Source: Sphingomonas sp. Leaf339
Lineage (GTDB): Bacteria > Pseudomonadota > Alphaproteobacteria > Sphingomonadales > Sphingomonadaceae
NCBI RefSeq assembly: GCF_001426195.1
Contig: NZ_LMRS01000034.1
Coordinates: forward strand, 248,001-312,000
Length of the DNA stretch: 64,000 nt
Direction: 5' to 3'
Positions 9,434 through 19,089 of this stretch are shown here, in pieces. The notes beneath the pieces are model-generated. The model worked only from the letters and a program-made list of their open reading frames with translations, was not told the DNA's origin and ran no database searches. A program made the position numbers and the translations under genes. Every line of letters starts with the position of its first letter. Position 1 is the first letter of the stretch.

Positions 9434-12364
9434 ATGAAGCGGAATGTGTACGTCACACTGATGGCCACCGCCGCAGCTTTTGCGGTGCAGCCGACAATGG
9501 CGCAGAGCCAGTCGATCGCGCGCGACCAGCCGGCGACCTCTGCCACCAACCGCCCGCCGACCCCCGTCACCGGCACCGATCCGCAGACCGATACCGCCCC
9601 GCCCGCGCAGGCCGACGCTGCCGTGCAGGCGCAGGTCGAGGGCAATGCCCCGGTCGGCGACACCGACATCGTCGTCACCGGCATCCGCCAGAGCTACGCC
9701 AATGCGCTCGCCGCCAAGCGCAACGCGGTCGGCGTCACCGACGGCATCTCGTCCGATGGCATCGGCCGCTTCCCCGACCTGAACGTCGGCGAGGCGTTGC
9801 AGCGTGTCCCCGGCGTCCAGATCAACCGCGAGGCGGAAAGCCGCGACGCCACGATCAACCTGCGCGGCCTGCCCGGCACCTATGCCCGCACCACGTTGAA
9901 CGGCAGCACCTTCGCCGATCCCGTGCTCGACGGCTCCAGCCCATTAGGTGCGTTCGAATCGGACGTGTTCAGCGCGTTTCAGATCATCAAGTCGCCCTCC
10001 GCCGCCGACCAGCCCGGCGGCATCAGCGGCAATGTCGATCTCCAGATCCAACGTGCACTGGCCCGCAAGGACGGTGCCCTGTCGGTGAAGCTGGCCGGCG
10101 CGTACGAGGAGCTGACCGAGAAGTTCAATCCCGCCGGCTCGCTCTCCTATTCCAAGCATCTGCTGAACAACACGCTCGGCGTGTATTTCGTCGGTGCCTA
10201 TTCCAAGCAGAATTTCCGCCGCGATTCGATCACCTTCGCGCAGTACACGCCGCTGTCGCGCACCACGACGCCGGATTATGTCGCCCGCTTCGGTGCCGCC
10301 GGCACCCCCAACGTGCTGTTCCCGTCCGACATCCGCCAGTTCGTGAAGACCAACAAGGGCGATCGCTTCACCATCGCCTCGGGCGCGGAATGGGCGGCGA
10401 CGGACGAGCTGACCTTTGGCCTGAACGGGCTCTATACCCGCCGCAACTATAGCGACGCGAACACCGACATCATCGATTACGACATGCGCGATGCGAACAC
10501 GGTCGTGAACCCGACCGGCGACGCCTTCACGCTGCCCGATGGCAACCGATATGTGAACGCGTACGACTTCCGCAATGCGCGTGTCTTTGCCTCTGCCCGT
10601 GCCGAACCGTCGAAGATCCAGTCCTACGGCATCTATGGCGATATCGGCTACAAGACCGACGAGTGGCGGTCGCTGACCACCTTCTCCTATTCGGATGCCA
10701 GCAACTCCGTCATCCAGACACAGTTCGATTACCGCAAACTGCCCAGCGCTGCGGGTAACGGCACCAGCGGTTCAGCCTTTTCGGGCGGCAGCAATATCGA
10801 GGACTTCCGTTTCCTGCTGAACCCCTCGCCCGCCGTCACCTTCACGCCGGGGCCATTCGCGGTGCTCGATGCCAACCAGTTGCGCAACGCATCGGGCGAC
10901 GTGTTCATCGTCGCGGGCAGCGAGAGCATCGCCAAGAACAACCTGTATGCCGGCCAGACCGATCTAGAGCGCTATTTCGACGGTAATCTGTTAAAAAGTA
11001 TCCAGGTCGGCGCGCGGTTCGAGAAGACCAAGTTCACGTCGCAGCAATACCGGTCGACCGTGTTCGGCGTGCAGCAGCAGAACATCAATGCGGGCCTGAT
11101 CGTGCAGAGCCCGTATGCCGGCGACTTCTTCGGCGGCAATCTCGCCGGGTACAGCACCAACTGGCAGACACTGAATTTCGCCGCGACCGACGCCGCGCTG
11201 AAGCCGGTGACGGTGGGCGCGGGCCAGACGCTGACCGCGAATGGCTTCGTCAACAACACCGCCGATGGCGGCGTCGGCTCGCTCAACTTCAACCTGACCA
11301 ACGATATCGTATCCAGCTATGCGATGGCCAAGCTCGACACGACGCTGCTCGGCATCAACATCCGCAGCAATGTCGGCCTGCGTTACGAACATACCCGGCA
11401 GCAGACCGATTCGACGCAGTTGTTGCTCGGCCAGCCATCGACGGTGGAACGCAGCAGCACTTATGGCGAGTGGTTGCCGTCGATCCTGGTCGCCGCCGAC
11501 CTGACCGACAAGCTGGTGTTGCGCGGCGCCTATTACCGCTCGTTCGTGCGGCCGCAGCCGCGCCAGGTATCGCCCTCCACCGTCATCAGCGGCGGCGGCG
11601 CCTTGTACAACGTCACGCTGGGCAATGTCGGCATCAAGCCGTTCACTGCCAATTCGTTCGACGCCTCGCTGGAATTCTACAACCGGCCGGGCGGCGTGGT
11701 GTCGGTCGCGGCCTTCTCGAAGAAGATCGACGGCCTGATCGCGCCGATCACCGATCGCTCGCTGCTCTGCCCGGCGGACGGCGGCGGCTTCGGCCTCGGG
11801 CCGCTGCGCCTGGTCGGCGACAGTTGCCAATCGACGACGCTCGTGTCGGCGGGTCAGCCGGTGCAGGTCGTGGTGGGCGGCAACATCAATTCGACCAGCC
11901 CGATCACCGTTCGCGGCCTGGAATTCTCGGTTCAACAGAATTTCGATTTCCTGCCCGGCGTTCTGTCGGGGCTGGGCGGACAGGTGAACTATTCGCTTAC
12001 CGACGTCAGCGGCCGGGCGTCGAACGGCACCGAAGCCATCCTGCCCGGCGTATCGAAGCACGTCGTCAACGTGATCGGCTATTACGAGACAAAGCTTTTC
12101 GGCATCCGCGGCACGTACAACTACCGCAGTAAATATGATCTGGCGGCCGGTGGCACCTTTGCCGGCGCGGCGCGGCAGGTGAAGGCGCGCGGCCAGGTCG
12201 ATGCCTCCGCCTCGCTCAACATCAATGACAGCATCTCGCTGACCGCCGACGCGTTCAACCTAACCAACGCCAAGCGCATCGAGTTCGAGAATTCGGAGCT
12301 GAAACCACGCCGCGCCGATTACGACGGCCGGACATACCAGATCGGGGTACGGTTCGCGCTGTAA
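9434..12364 (+). CDS. TonB-dependent receptor (glycan uptake type)
   Basis: A 976-aa outer-membrane receptor. The Sec signal peptide is MKRNVYVTLMATAAAFAVQP..MAQ (about 1-24). A Pro/Ala-rich linker leads to the TonB-box-like segment DIVVTGIRQS (about 77-86). The plug shows the signature GRFPDLNVGEALQRVPGVQI and NLRGLPG. The rest is a beta-barrel ending in YQIGVRFAL, as usual for the C-terminal strand. No N-terminal signalling extension is present, so control by a FecIR-type sigma system is unlikely. The BNR_4 gene lies downstream after a terminator. The transported oligosaccharide is not deducible. Confidence 0.95.
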   Translation: MKRNVYVTLMATAAAFAVQPTMAQSQSIARDQPATSATNRPPTPVTGTDPQTDTAPPAQADAAVQAQVEGNAPVGDTDIVVTGIRQSYANALAAKRNAVGVTDGISSDGIGRFPDLNVGEALQRVPGVQINREAESRDATINLRGLPGTYARTTLNGSTFADPVLDGSSPLGAFESDVFSAFQIIKSPSAADQPGGISGNVDLQIQRALARKDGALSVKLAGAYEELTEKFNPAGSLSYSKHLLNNTLGVYFVGAYSKQNFRRDSITFAQYTPLSRTTTPDYVARFGAAGTPNVLFPSDIRQFVKTNKGDRFTIASGAEWAATDELTFGLNGLYTRRNYSDANTDIIDYDMRDANTVVNPTGDAFTLPDGNRYVNAYDFRNARVFASARAEPSKIQSYGIYGDIGYKTDEWRSLTTFSYSDASNSVIQTQFDYRKLPSAAGNGTSGSAFSGGSNIEDFRFLLNPSPAVTFTPGPFAVLDANQLRNASGDVFIVAGSESIAKNNLYAGQTDLERYFDGNLLKSIQVGARFEKTKFTSQQYRSTVFGVQQQNINAGLIVQSPYAGDFFGGNLAGYSTNWQTLNFAATDAALKPVTVGAGQTLTANGFVNNTADGGVGSLNFNLTNDIVSSYAMAKLDTTLLGINIRSNVGLRYEHTRQQTDSTQLLLGQPSTVERSSTYGEWLPSILVAADLTDKLVLRGAYYRSFVRPQPRQVSPSTVISGGGALYNVTLGNVGIKPFTANSFDASLEFYNRPGGVVSVAAFSKKIDGLIAPITDRSLLCPADGGGFGLGPLRLVGDSCQSTTLVSAGQPVQVVVGGNINSTSPITVRGLEFSVQQNFDFLPGVLSGLGGQVNYSLTDVSGRASNGTEAILPGVSKHVVNVIGYYETKLFGIRGTYNYRSKYDLAAGGTFAGAARQVKARGQVDASASLNINDSISLTADAFNLTNAKRIEFENSELKPRRADYDGRTYQIGVRFAL

Positions 12365-12372
12365 CCCCCGAT

Positions 12373-12414
12373 GGGGAGGCGCGCGCACTCCCCTCCTTGC
12401 GCCTCCCCTTCTTT
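12373..12414 (+). terminator. Rho-independent terminator after TonB receptor
   Basis: GGGGAGGCGC (12373-12382) pairs with GCGCCTCCCC (12399-12408) as a perfect 10-bp stem with a 16-nt loop, followed by TTCTTT. It sits 9 bp after the receptor stop codon. Confidence 0.8.
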
Positions 12415-12437
12415 GTCCTGACGGAAAGTGCCGCCCG

Positions 12438-13763
12438 ATGTTCCACCGCCCGTTCATGACCGTCCTGCTGGCCGCCTGCGCCCTGCCAGCCATCGCCGCG
12501 CAGCGTCCGGCGGGTGCCACTGCCGAGGTACCGGCCGGTCCCGAACTGTCGGCGATCGACCGCGTCTGGTCCGGCCACAGCGCCCGCTTCGCGTTGCAGG
12601 TGACGGCGGATGCGATCATCGTCGCCTATTACGACGCCAACCGGCAACTGACCGTCGCGTCGCGCCCGCGCCGGTCGGCGGCGTGGGTGTATCACAAGCT
12701 CGACAGCTGGTTGGGCTGGGACAGCCATAATTACATCGCGATGGCGGTGGATACGCCGGGCCAGATCCACGTCGCCGCCAACATGCACGGCGACCCGATG
12801 GTCTATTACCGCAGCACCGTGGCCGGCGACGTCCGCGCGCTGGCGCGGGTGCGCGTGATGGTCGATTCCGCGGTCGAGGCGAAGATGACCTATCCCATCT
12901 TCCTGCGCGATGGCGCCGGCCGGCTGGTCTATAAATATCGCGACGGCAGCAGCGGCAACGGCAACGAAATCTACAACGTCTATGATACCGCGACGAAGAC
13001 GTGGACGCACCTGCTCCAGACACCGCTGACCGATGGCGAGGGCCAGCGGAACGCGTATTTCATGGGGCCGGTGCTGGGGCCGGACAAATATTTCCATATC
13101 GCCTGGGTCTGGCGCGAGACGCCAATGGCGGAAACCAACCACGACCTGTCCTATGCTCGCAGCCGCGATCTGGTGCATTGGGAACGCGCGGACGGCACCC
13201 CCCTGCCGCTGCCGATCAAGCTTTCCACCGCCGAGATCGTCGATCCCGTGCCGGTCGAGGGCGGGATGATCAACAACAATACGATCATCGGCTTCGACCC
13301 CGCCGGCGCGGCGATGATTACGTTCCACAAGTTCGATGCCAAGGGAAACACCCAGATCTACGTCGCCCGGCACGAGGCGAAGGGATGGCGTATTGCGCAG
13401 GTCAGCGACTGGCAGGGATTTCGCTGGGATTTCCGTGGTGGCGGCTCGCTGGAAAGCCGGTTGTTCGTGAAGGGCGCCGAACCCGTCGGCCGCGACCGCA
13501 TCCGCGTATCGGTGATCCGCGACGGCAATCCGATCGACTTTCTGCTCGATGCGAAGACATTGAAGCGGCTGGAAGAGAAACCGGGCGTGCTGTTGGCGGA
13601 AAAGCTGGCCGGATCGATCACCACGCCGGCGGGTATGATGCTGAACACGGTCGAGGACGCGAGCGGCATCGCGCTGGCGTGGCCGACCCGCCCACCGCAT
13701 CGCGACCTGCCGAGCGAGGATATTCCCGATCCCACCGTGTTACGGATGGTAATGCCGCGTTAA
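12438..13763 (+). CDS. BNR_4 repeat beta-propeller enzyme (GH145 / PL24 / PL25 / PL42-like)
   Basis: A 441-aa exported protein; signal peptide MFHRPFMTVLLAACALPAIAAQ (about 1-21). The body is a seven-bladed BNR_4 propeller: HSARFALQV..AIIVAYYD (blade 1), GWDSHNYIAMAVD, NMHGDPMVYYRS, YPIFLRDGAGRLVYKYRDG, HIAWVWRETP, NNTIIGFDPAG, RDFRGGG-like strands. This architecture is known for L-Rha-alpha-1,4-GlcA-cleaving enzymes (GH145 rhamnosidases, PL42 lyases) and ulvan lyases (PL24/25). The conserved H-N in DSHNY and the Y/R-rich blade edges fit such enzymes. A lyase making a 4,5-unsaturated glucuronate would feed the GH105-KduI pair at the window start. Hydrolase versus lyase activity cannot be told from the sequence alone. 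Confidence 0.78.
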   Translation: MFHRPFMTVLLAACALPAIAAQRPAGATAEVPAGPELSAIDRVWSGHSARFALQVTADAIIVAYYDANRQLTVASRPRRSAAWVYHKLDSWLGWDSHNYIAMAVDTPGQIHVAANMHGDPMVYYRSTVAGDVRALARVRVMVDSAVEAKMTYPIFLRDGAGRLVYKYRDGSSGNGNEIYNVYDTATKTWTHLLQTPLTDGEGQRNAYFMGPVLGPDKYFHIAWVWRETPMAETNHDLSYARSRDLVHWERADGTPLPLPIKLSTAEIVDPVPVEGGMINNNTIIGFDPAGAAMITFHKFDAKGNTQIYVARHEAKGWRIAQVSDWQGFRWDFRGGGSLESRLFVKGAEPVGRDRIRVSVIRDGNPIDFLLDAKTLKRLEEKPGVLLAEKLAGSITTPAGMMLNTVEDASGIALAWPTRPPHRDLPSEDIPDPTVLRMVMPR

Positions 13764-13768
13764 ATACC

Positions 13769-13872
13769 GTTCCCCGACGGAGGCCGGGGCCCAGTCGGAA
13801 AGGTCTTCGTAACGGAGCGAAGCGCCCGTTCGGCAACGTCCCCCAACTGGACCCCGGCCTCCGCCGGGGAAC
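13769..13872. repeat. Inverted repeat between convergent genes (REP-like)
   Basis: The arms are GTTCCCCGACGGAGGCCGGG... (13769-13795) and its near-perfect inverse (13846-13872), separated by 50 bp. Each arm is itself partly palindromic (CCCCGGCCTCCGCCGGGG). It fills the gap between the BNR_4 stop and the minus-strand CocE-type gene. Related palindromes occur at 4169-4194 and 21196-21213, suggesting an interspersed family that may also act as a bidirectional terminator. Confidence 0.6.
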
Positions 13873-13876
13873 AGGA

Positions 13877-15823
13877 CTACCGCGCCGTCACCGCAGCCTG
13901 ATCCACCGGCACCACCGGCAACCACACCCGGCTCGGCGTCGCGCCGCCGCGTTCGATCGTTACCGTCGCCTTCTGGTAATCGGCCTTCTTCGCCAGGAAG
14001 ATGTTCGGCACATGTTTCTGCGGATTACGGTCGTAGAGCGGGAACAGGCTGGACTGCACCTGCACCATGATCCGGTGTCCCGGCTGGAACACATGGTTCA
14101 CCGTCGGCAGGCGGAATTTATATTCCTGCACCTTGCCGGCCGGGATCGCCGATGGCTTGGCGAAGCTATCGCGATACCGGCCGCGAAAGATGTCGAGGCT
14201 GATCGGCAGTTCGTACCCGCCCATCTTCTCATCCGTCGCATTCTCCGCCGGATAGACGTCGATCACCTTCACCACGAAATCGCCGTCGGTCCCGGTCGTC
14301 CGCGCGAACAGATCGGCGATCGGCGCGCCTGATACGCGGACCGGCGCGGTCAGCACCGGCGTGCTGTACGTCATCACATCGGTGCGTCCATCGACGCCGC
14401 GCTGGTCACTGACCAGCCAGTCGCCCCAGCGGCCATCGCCGAAATTCACGGGGCGCGGCAGATGCGGAACCGGCTTGGCAGGATCGGAGACGTAGCTGTC
14501 GTCCCCCGCCGCCTGCTTGCCGAACCCCAGGCCGCCGTCCGCGCCGAAATTGATCGCGGTCAGCGGCGCGGCGCACCCCTGTTCGCAGGCCAGCGGCCAG
14601 CTCGTCAGCTTGTCCCAATGGTTCTCGCCGGTGTTGTAGATCGCGGCGGCCGGCAGGTTCGCCGCCGGCCCGTCTTTCAGATACTGGTCGAACAGCGGCA
14701 GCACCATCTGCTCGCGGAACTGCGCGGCGGTGTCGCCATTCCACTGGAACGGCCCCAGCGAGCGGCCCTCGCGGTTCACCTGGCTATGCCGCCACGGCCC
14801 CATGACCAGGAAATTGTTGCCCGTTTTTCCCTTGGCCTTCAGCGCCTCCCACGCGGTGATCGCGCCGTACATGTCCTCCTGATCCCACAGGCCCTGTTCC
14901 CAGATCGTCGGCACGTTCGACGGATTGGCCGCCAGCAGCTTGTCCAGCGCCTGCCCGGACCAGAACCCGTCATAGGCGGGGTGCGACACCATCCGCTGCC
15001 AATACGGCAGCTGGTCGTATCCCGATTTCTTCGCCCAGTCCCCGGCGGAACCAATGTCACGGAAATTCTCGTAATCGTCCCAGCCACCGGTCGGCGGCGC
15101 CGAGCCGGCACCCTTGTATCCGGTCTGCGATCCCAGCCAAGCGATGTTCGCCAGGCGGAAGGCGCCGTAATGGAACCAGTCGTCGCCCATCCAGCCGTCG
15201 ATCATCGGACTTTCGGGCGCCGCCACCTTCAACGCCGGATGCGGATTGAGCAGCGCCATGACGACGGTGAAGCCCTCGTACGACGATCCGATCATCCCGA
15301 CCTTGCCGTTCGATTCGGGCAGGTTTGCCTTGTTCACTAGCCAGTCGATCGTGTCGTACGCATCGGTGACGTGATCGACCTTCGTCGGATTCAGCGGCCC
15401 GATCACCGGCCGCGTCACGACGTAATCGCCCTCCGACCCGTATTTGCCGCGCACGTCCTGATACACGCGGATGTAGCCGCCCTTCACGAACATCTCGTCC
15501 GCCAGCGGTAACGTGGCGAGCATCGATGAACTGTCGCTGCGGCTGGCGCGACCCTTGGCGTTGTAGGGCGTGCGCGTCAGGACGATGGGCGCATTCGTCG
15601 CGCCTTTCGGCACCACGATCACCGTGTACAGCTTCGTGCCGTCGCGCATCGGCACCATCACCACCCGCTTGTCGTAATCGTTCTGCGCGGTCGGCGGCGT
15701 GAAATTGGCCGGGATATCGCCACCCGCCGGTGCGGTGGCCGTCTTCGGCGCCGGCGCCTGTTGCGCGAGGACGGGCGCCACCACCAACGACGCGGCAGCG
15801 GCAAACAGGACAGATTTCAACAT
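13877..15823 (-). CDS. CocE/NonD family alpha/beta hydrolase (X-Pro dipeptidyl-peptidase S15-like)
   Basis: A 648-aa exported hydrolase from the ATG at 15823, chosen because a Sec signal peptide (MLKSVLFAAAASLVVAPVLAQ) begins there; an in-frame upstream ATG at 15934 would put the leader internally and overlap the terminator of the neighbouring gene. The N-terminal alpha/beta-hydrolase domain has VPMRDGTKL, RTPY, the nucleophile S181 in GSSYEG and DVRGKYGSEGD. The C-terminal jelly-roll (about 480-648) shows GHRIMVQVQSS. The family cleaves acyl-type esters/amides (cocaine esterase, glutaryl-7-ACA acylase, X-Pro peptidases). Within a glycan locus it could remove ester decorations, but that is inference. 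Confidence 0.85.
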   Translation of the reverse strand: MLKSVLFAAAASLVVAPVLAQQAPAPKTATAPAGGDIPANFTPPTAQNDYDKRVVMVPMRDGTKLYTVIVVPKGATNAPIVLTRTPYNAKGRASRSDSSSMLATLPLADEMFVKGGYIRVYQDVRGKYGSEGDYVVTRPVIGPLNPTKVDHVTDAYDTIDWLVNKANLPESNGKVGMIGSSYEGFTVVMALLNPHPALKVAAPESPMIDGWMGDDWFHYGAFRLANIAWLGSQTGYKGAGSAPPTGGWDDYENFRDIGSAGDWAKKSGYDQLPYWQRMVSHPAYDGFWSGQALDKLLAANPSNVPTIWEQGLWDQEDMYGAITAWEALKAKGKTGNNFLVMGPWRHSQVNREGRSLGPFQWNGDTAAQFREQMVLPLFDQYLKDGPAANLPAAAIYNTGENHWDKLTSWPLACEQGCAAPLTAINFGADGGLGFGKQAAGDDSYVSDPAKPVPHLPRPVNFGDGRWGDWLVSDQRGVDGRTDVMTYSTPVLTAPVRVSGAPIADLFARTTGTDGDFVVKVIDVYPAENATDEKMGGYELPISLDIFRGRYRDSFAKPSAIPAGKVQEYKFRLPTVNHVFQPGHRIMVQVQSSLFPLYDRNPQKHVPNIFLAKKADYQKATVTIERGGATPSRVWLPVVPVDQAAVTAR

Positions 15824-15932
15824 GGAACAATCTCGCACCGAAAGGGACATGCCGGCATCGTGACGCCCATCACGTCCAAGATCAATCCGTGATATAATAT
15901 TGCACGGCGGCGGCGCGATCAGCCGCGCCCAC

Positions 15933-15965
15933 AAAAAAAAGAGGCGCAGGCTTACGCCGGCGCCT
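15933..15965 (-). terminator. Rho-independent terminator of minus-strand TonB receptor
   Basis: Read on the minus strand, AGGCGCCGGC-GTAA-GCCTGCGCCT forms a 10-bp stem with one mismatch and a 4-nt loop, followed by CT then eight T residues. It lies 23 bp behind the receptor stop and separates it from the CocE-type gene. Confidence 0.88.
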
Positions 15966-15988
15966 ACTTCGACAACCCGCTGACCGTC

Positions 15989-18900
15989 CTAGAACGTGGC
16001 GCGCGCCGTGACCGTGAACGTCCGCCCGTCATAATCCGCACGACGGATCAGGCGCGGATCACCTTCATATTCGACGCGGATCGCGTTGGTCAGGTTATAC
16101 GCATCGAACGACAGCGATACCGTTTCGCTGACATTGTACGACGCGGACAGATCGAGCTGACCGCGCGACCGCACCTGGCGCGCCGCGCCGGTGAACGTGC
16201 CGGCCGAGGCCAGGTCGTATTTGCTGCGCACGTTGTACACTAGGCGAAGTCCGTAATCATCGGTTTCGTAATAGCCGATGATGTTGGCGTTGTGGCGCGA
16301 CACGCCCGGCAACGTCGCCTGTGCCCCCGACGCGGTCTTGCCGCTGATGTCGGTGAAGGCATAGTTGAAGCCGCCGCCCAGGTGACTCAGCGCGCCCGGC
16401 AGGAAATCGAGCGTCTGCTGAAGGTTGAACTCCAGGCCGCGCACCGTGATCGGGCTGTCTTGATTGACGAAGCCGCTGGCCGCGACGAGGAACGGCGTCG
16501 GCACCGCACCGCCCGTGTAGACCAGGCTGCTTTCGCACCGGTCGCCATTCACGGTCAGCGTACCGAGGCCCAGCGCGGTCGCGTTCGGCGGGCAGAGCTG
16601 GCGCGGGTCGGAGATGGTGGCGATCAGCCCGGTGATCCGCTTCTGGAAGCCGGCGACCGAGATGATGCCGTTCGGCCGGTTGTACCATTCCAGCGACAGA
16701 TCGAGCGAGGTCGAATCATACGGCTTCAGATCGGGGTTGCCGAGCGTCAGCGAATAGACGCCGTTGACCGGATTGCCGACGATCGTGACCGGCGTGAACT
16801 GGCGCGGCTGCGGACGGACGTAGGTGCGATACGCCGCACCGCGCAGCAACAGCTTGTCGCTGAGGTCGGCCACCACGATGAACGACGGCAGCAGCTTGCC
16901 GTACTTGTTCTCGTAGGTGACGGTCCGGAAATCCGCGGGCGAACCGATCGTGCCGGTCAACGATACGCGGTTCAGCGCATCGATCGTGTTGCGGGCATAT
17001 TCATACCGCAAACCGCCATTGCCGCGGATGCGGATGTTGCCGATGTCGAAACTATACTTCAGCTGTCCATAACCGATCGCCAGATCGGTCGTGTTGTCGA
17101 AATTGTAGAGGGAATAATTGTTGTCGTTGTAGCGGATGTTGAACCCTTGCGGCGACAGCGCCCCGCCCGGAAACACCGTGACAGGCTGAAGCTGGTCGAT
17201 CGCATATTGGAACCGCGACGTCTGCCAGTTGGTGGTGTACGTTCCCGCCTTGCCACCGAAGAAATCGTCGGCAGTCGGCGACTGCTGCAGGAAGCTGCCG
17301 TTGATGTTCTGGGTTTGGATGCCGAACGCCGAGATGCGATAGCCCTCGGACCGGAAATCATTATGCTCGAAGCGGAAACCCGCCTGAATGCCGGTCAGCA
17401 CGCTGTTGGTGAAGCTGCGCTCGACATCTCCCTGATACGCCAGCACTTCGGTCGTGACATAGCTTTCGGTGCCGGTCAGCTGCAGGCGATTGGTGCGCCC
17501 GGCGGCGGTGGGCGAGTTGTAATATTGGGTAGGATCGGCGACGCCGCCCCAATACCAGGTCGGCACCGCGCTGCTGATGAGGGGATCGGGGCTGAGCGAA
17601 TAAAAGAAATCGTTCAGATTACCCGCACCGGTACGCAGCGTACCGGACCCGCCATTGCCGCTCGTCGTCTGCAGCCGGTCGAAATCGAGCGAAAGCTCGG
17701 CAGACTCGTTGCGGGCCTTCGATGCGGTCAGCACCGTGCTCAACCGCCAGACATCGTCGCTATATTCCGCCTTGCCGTTGATACCCCATGCCCGCTGGAC
17801 GATACCCAGCCGGCGGGTCGAAGCGCGCGGATCGGCGGCGTTGCTGAAATCGATGTCGGTGACGACGTAACGTCCGTCGTCCAGCGCGATCGGCTGCGAC
17901 CGCGCCGTCAGCGTGCTGACATCGTTGTTCCCGACGATCGACAGATACTGCGTCGTCTTCGGCAACCGGCGATCGGTGTAGAAACCGGTGACGCCGATGC
18001 GGGTCCGGTCATTCGGTTTCCACTCCGCCCCCGCCGCGCCGGTGTAGAGGTCGCCGGGATTGATGCGCGAATATTGGCGCAACTGCGAATTATAGAGGAC
18101 GCCGGCGGTGGTCGTCGATCCGGTGCAAGATGGGCACGCAGCCGACCGTGGGTAATAGGCGCCGAGCGTCGAGGCATTGGCCTGCGCCTGAGCAGCCGAG
18201 AACGCCGAATAGCTGTTGAATTGCAGCGTATCGCGGCGGAAATTCTCCTTCTTGTACGCCAACACGCCAAAGATCGCGAAGCTGTCGGAGAACAGGTGAT
18301 TGTAACCGACCGTCGCGCCCGGCGCGAAGCGATCGCCGAGCTGGTTAAATTCCAGCGCAGCCTTGACGAATCCACCTTCCTTGCGGCTGAGCGCGGGTGC
18401 GATCTGCAGGTCGACATTGCCCGACAGGCCGCCGGACTGGGCGTTGGCGAGTGGCGACTTGTCGATCACGATGGCGCTGAAGATGTCGGCGTTGAAGGCG
18501 CCCAGCGGTGCCGCTTCCGCCAGCACCGGCTCGGCAAAGGCGACGCCGTTGATGGTCAGTCGGGCATATTCGCCGGGCAGGCCGCGCAGGTTGATCGTCG
18601 CGTTGCGGCCTTCGGCCTCGCGGTTGATCTGCACGCCCGGCACCCGCTGCAACGCCTCACCGACGTTCAGGTCGGGAAAGCGGCCGAGACCATCCGACGA
18701 GATGCCGTCGGTGATCGCGATCTCGTTCTTCTTCGACCGGATCGCGTCGGCATAGCTCTGGCGGAAACCGGTGACGACGATGTCGGCGCCGGGCTGTTCG
18801 GTCGCCTCGGGCTGCGACTGCGGATCGGCGGCGGTCGTCTGCGACGGATTGGCCGGCGTGGCGACGGTGGGCGTCGGCGTGCTGACGACCGGGGTTTCAG

Positions 18901-19027
18901 CCGGCACATCGGCCGGTGTCGTCGTCTGTGCATCCTGCGCGAAGGCCGGCACCGCCGTCAGCATCGTCGCACCCAGCAACGCCGTCGCCATGGCCACCCG
19001 ACGTGCCGCGTAAATCGTCTTCATCAT
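15989..19027 (-). CDS. TonB-dependent receptor (glycan uptake type)
   Basis: A 1012-aa receptor when started at the first of two adjacent ATGs at 19027, preceded by AAGAGGGG on the minus strand; an ATG nine codons upstream has no such site. The signal peptide ends at AVPAFAQD. An extended Thr/Pro/Ala linker leads to ADIVVTGFRQSYADA, then GRFPDLNVGEALQRVPGVQI and NLRGLPGEYARL. It is a close relative of the receptor at 9434 along its whole length (same plug motifs and LSFDAYNLTNAIR-type C-terminus). It follows manD by about 60 bp on the same strand and is probably co-transcribed with it, ending at the strong terminator at 15933. Confidence 0.95.
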   Translation of the reverse strand: MMKTIYAARRVAMATALLGATMLTAVPAFAQDAQTTTPADVPAETPVVSTPTPTVATPANPSQTTAADPQSQPEATEQPGADIVVTGFRQSYADAIRSKKNEIAITDGISSDGLGRFPDLNVGEALQRVPGVQINREAEGRNATINLRGLPGEYARLTINGVAFAEPVLAEAAPLGAFNADIFSAIVIDKSPLANAQSGGLSGNVDLQIAPALSRKEGGFVKAALEFNQLGDRFAPGATVGYNHLFSDSFAIFGVLAYKKENFRRDTLQFNSYSAFSAAQAQANASTLGAYYPRSAACPSCTGSTTTAGVLYNSQLRQYSRINPGDLYTGAAGAEWKPNDRTRIGVTGFYTDRRLPKTTQYLSIVGNNDVSTLTARSQPIALDDGRYVVTDIDFSNAADPRASTRRLGIVQRAWGINGKAEYSDDVWRLSTVLTASKARNESAELSLDFDRLQTTSGNGGSGTLRTGAGNLNDFFYSLSPDPLISSAVPTWYWGGVADPTQYYNSPTAAGRTNRLQLTGTESYVTTEVLAYQGDVERSFTNSVLTGIQAGFRFEHNDFRSEGYRISAFGIQTQNINGSFLQQSPTADDFFGGKAGTYTTNWQTSRFQYAIDQLQPVTVFPGGALSPQGFNIRYNDNNYSLYNFDNTTDLAIGYGQLKYSFDIGNIRIRGNGGLRYEYARNTIDALNRVSLTGTIGSPADFRTVTYENKYGKLLPSFIVVADLSDKLLLRGAAYRTYVRPQPRQFTPVTIVGNPVNGVYSLTLGNPDLKPYDSTSLDLSLEWYNRPNGIISVAGFQKRITGLIATISDPRQLCPPNATALGLGTLTVNGDRCESSLVYTGGAVPTPFLVAASGFVNQDSPITVRGLEFNLQQTLDFLPGALSHLGGGFNYAFTDISGKTASGAQATLPGVSRHNANIIGYYETDDYGLRLVYNVRSKYDLASAGTFTGAARQVRSRGQLDLSASYNVSETVSLSFDAYNLTNAIRVEYEGDPRLIRRADYDGRTFTVTARATF

Positions 19028-19089
19028 CTCATCCCCTCTTGTCGTTGTTTGCACGCCTTTTCAGGCGCGTCGTTGTCGCTCCCGGTCGC

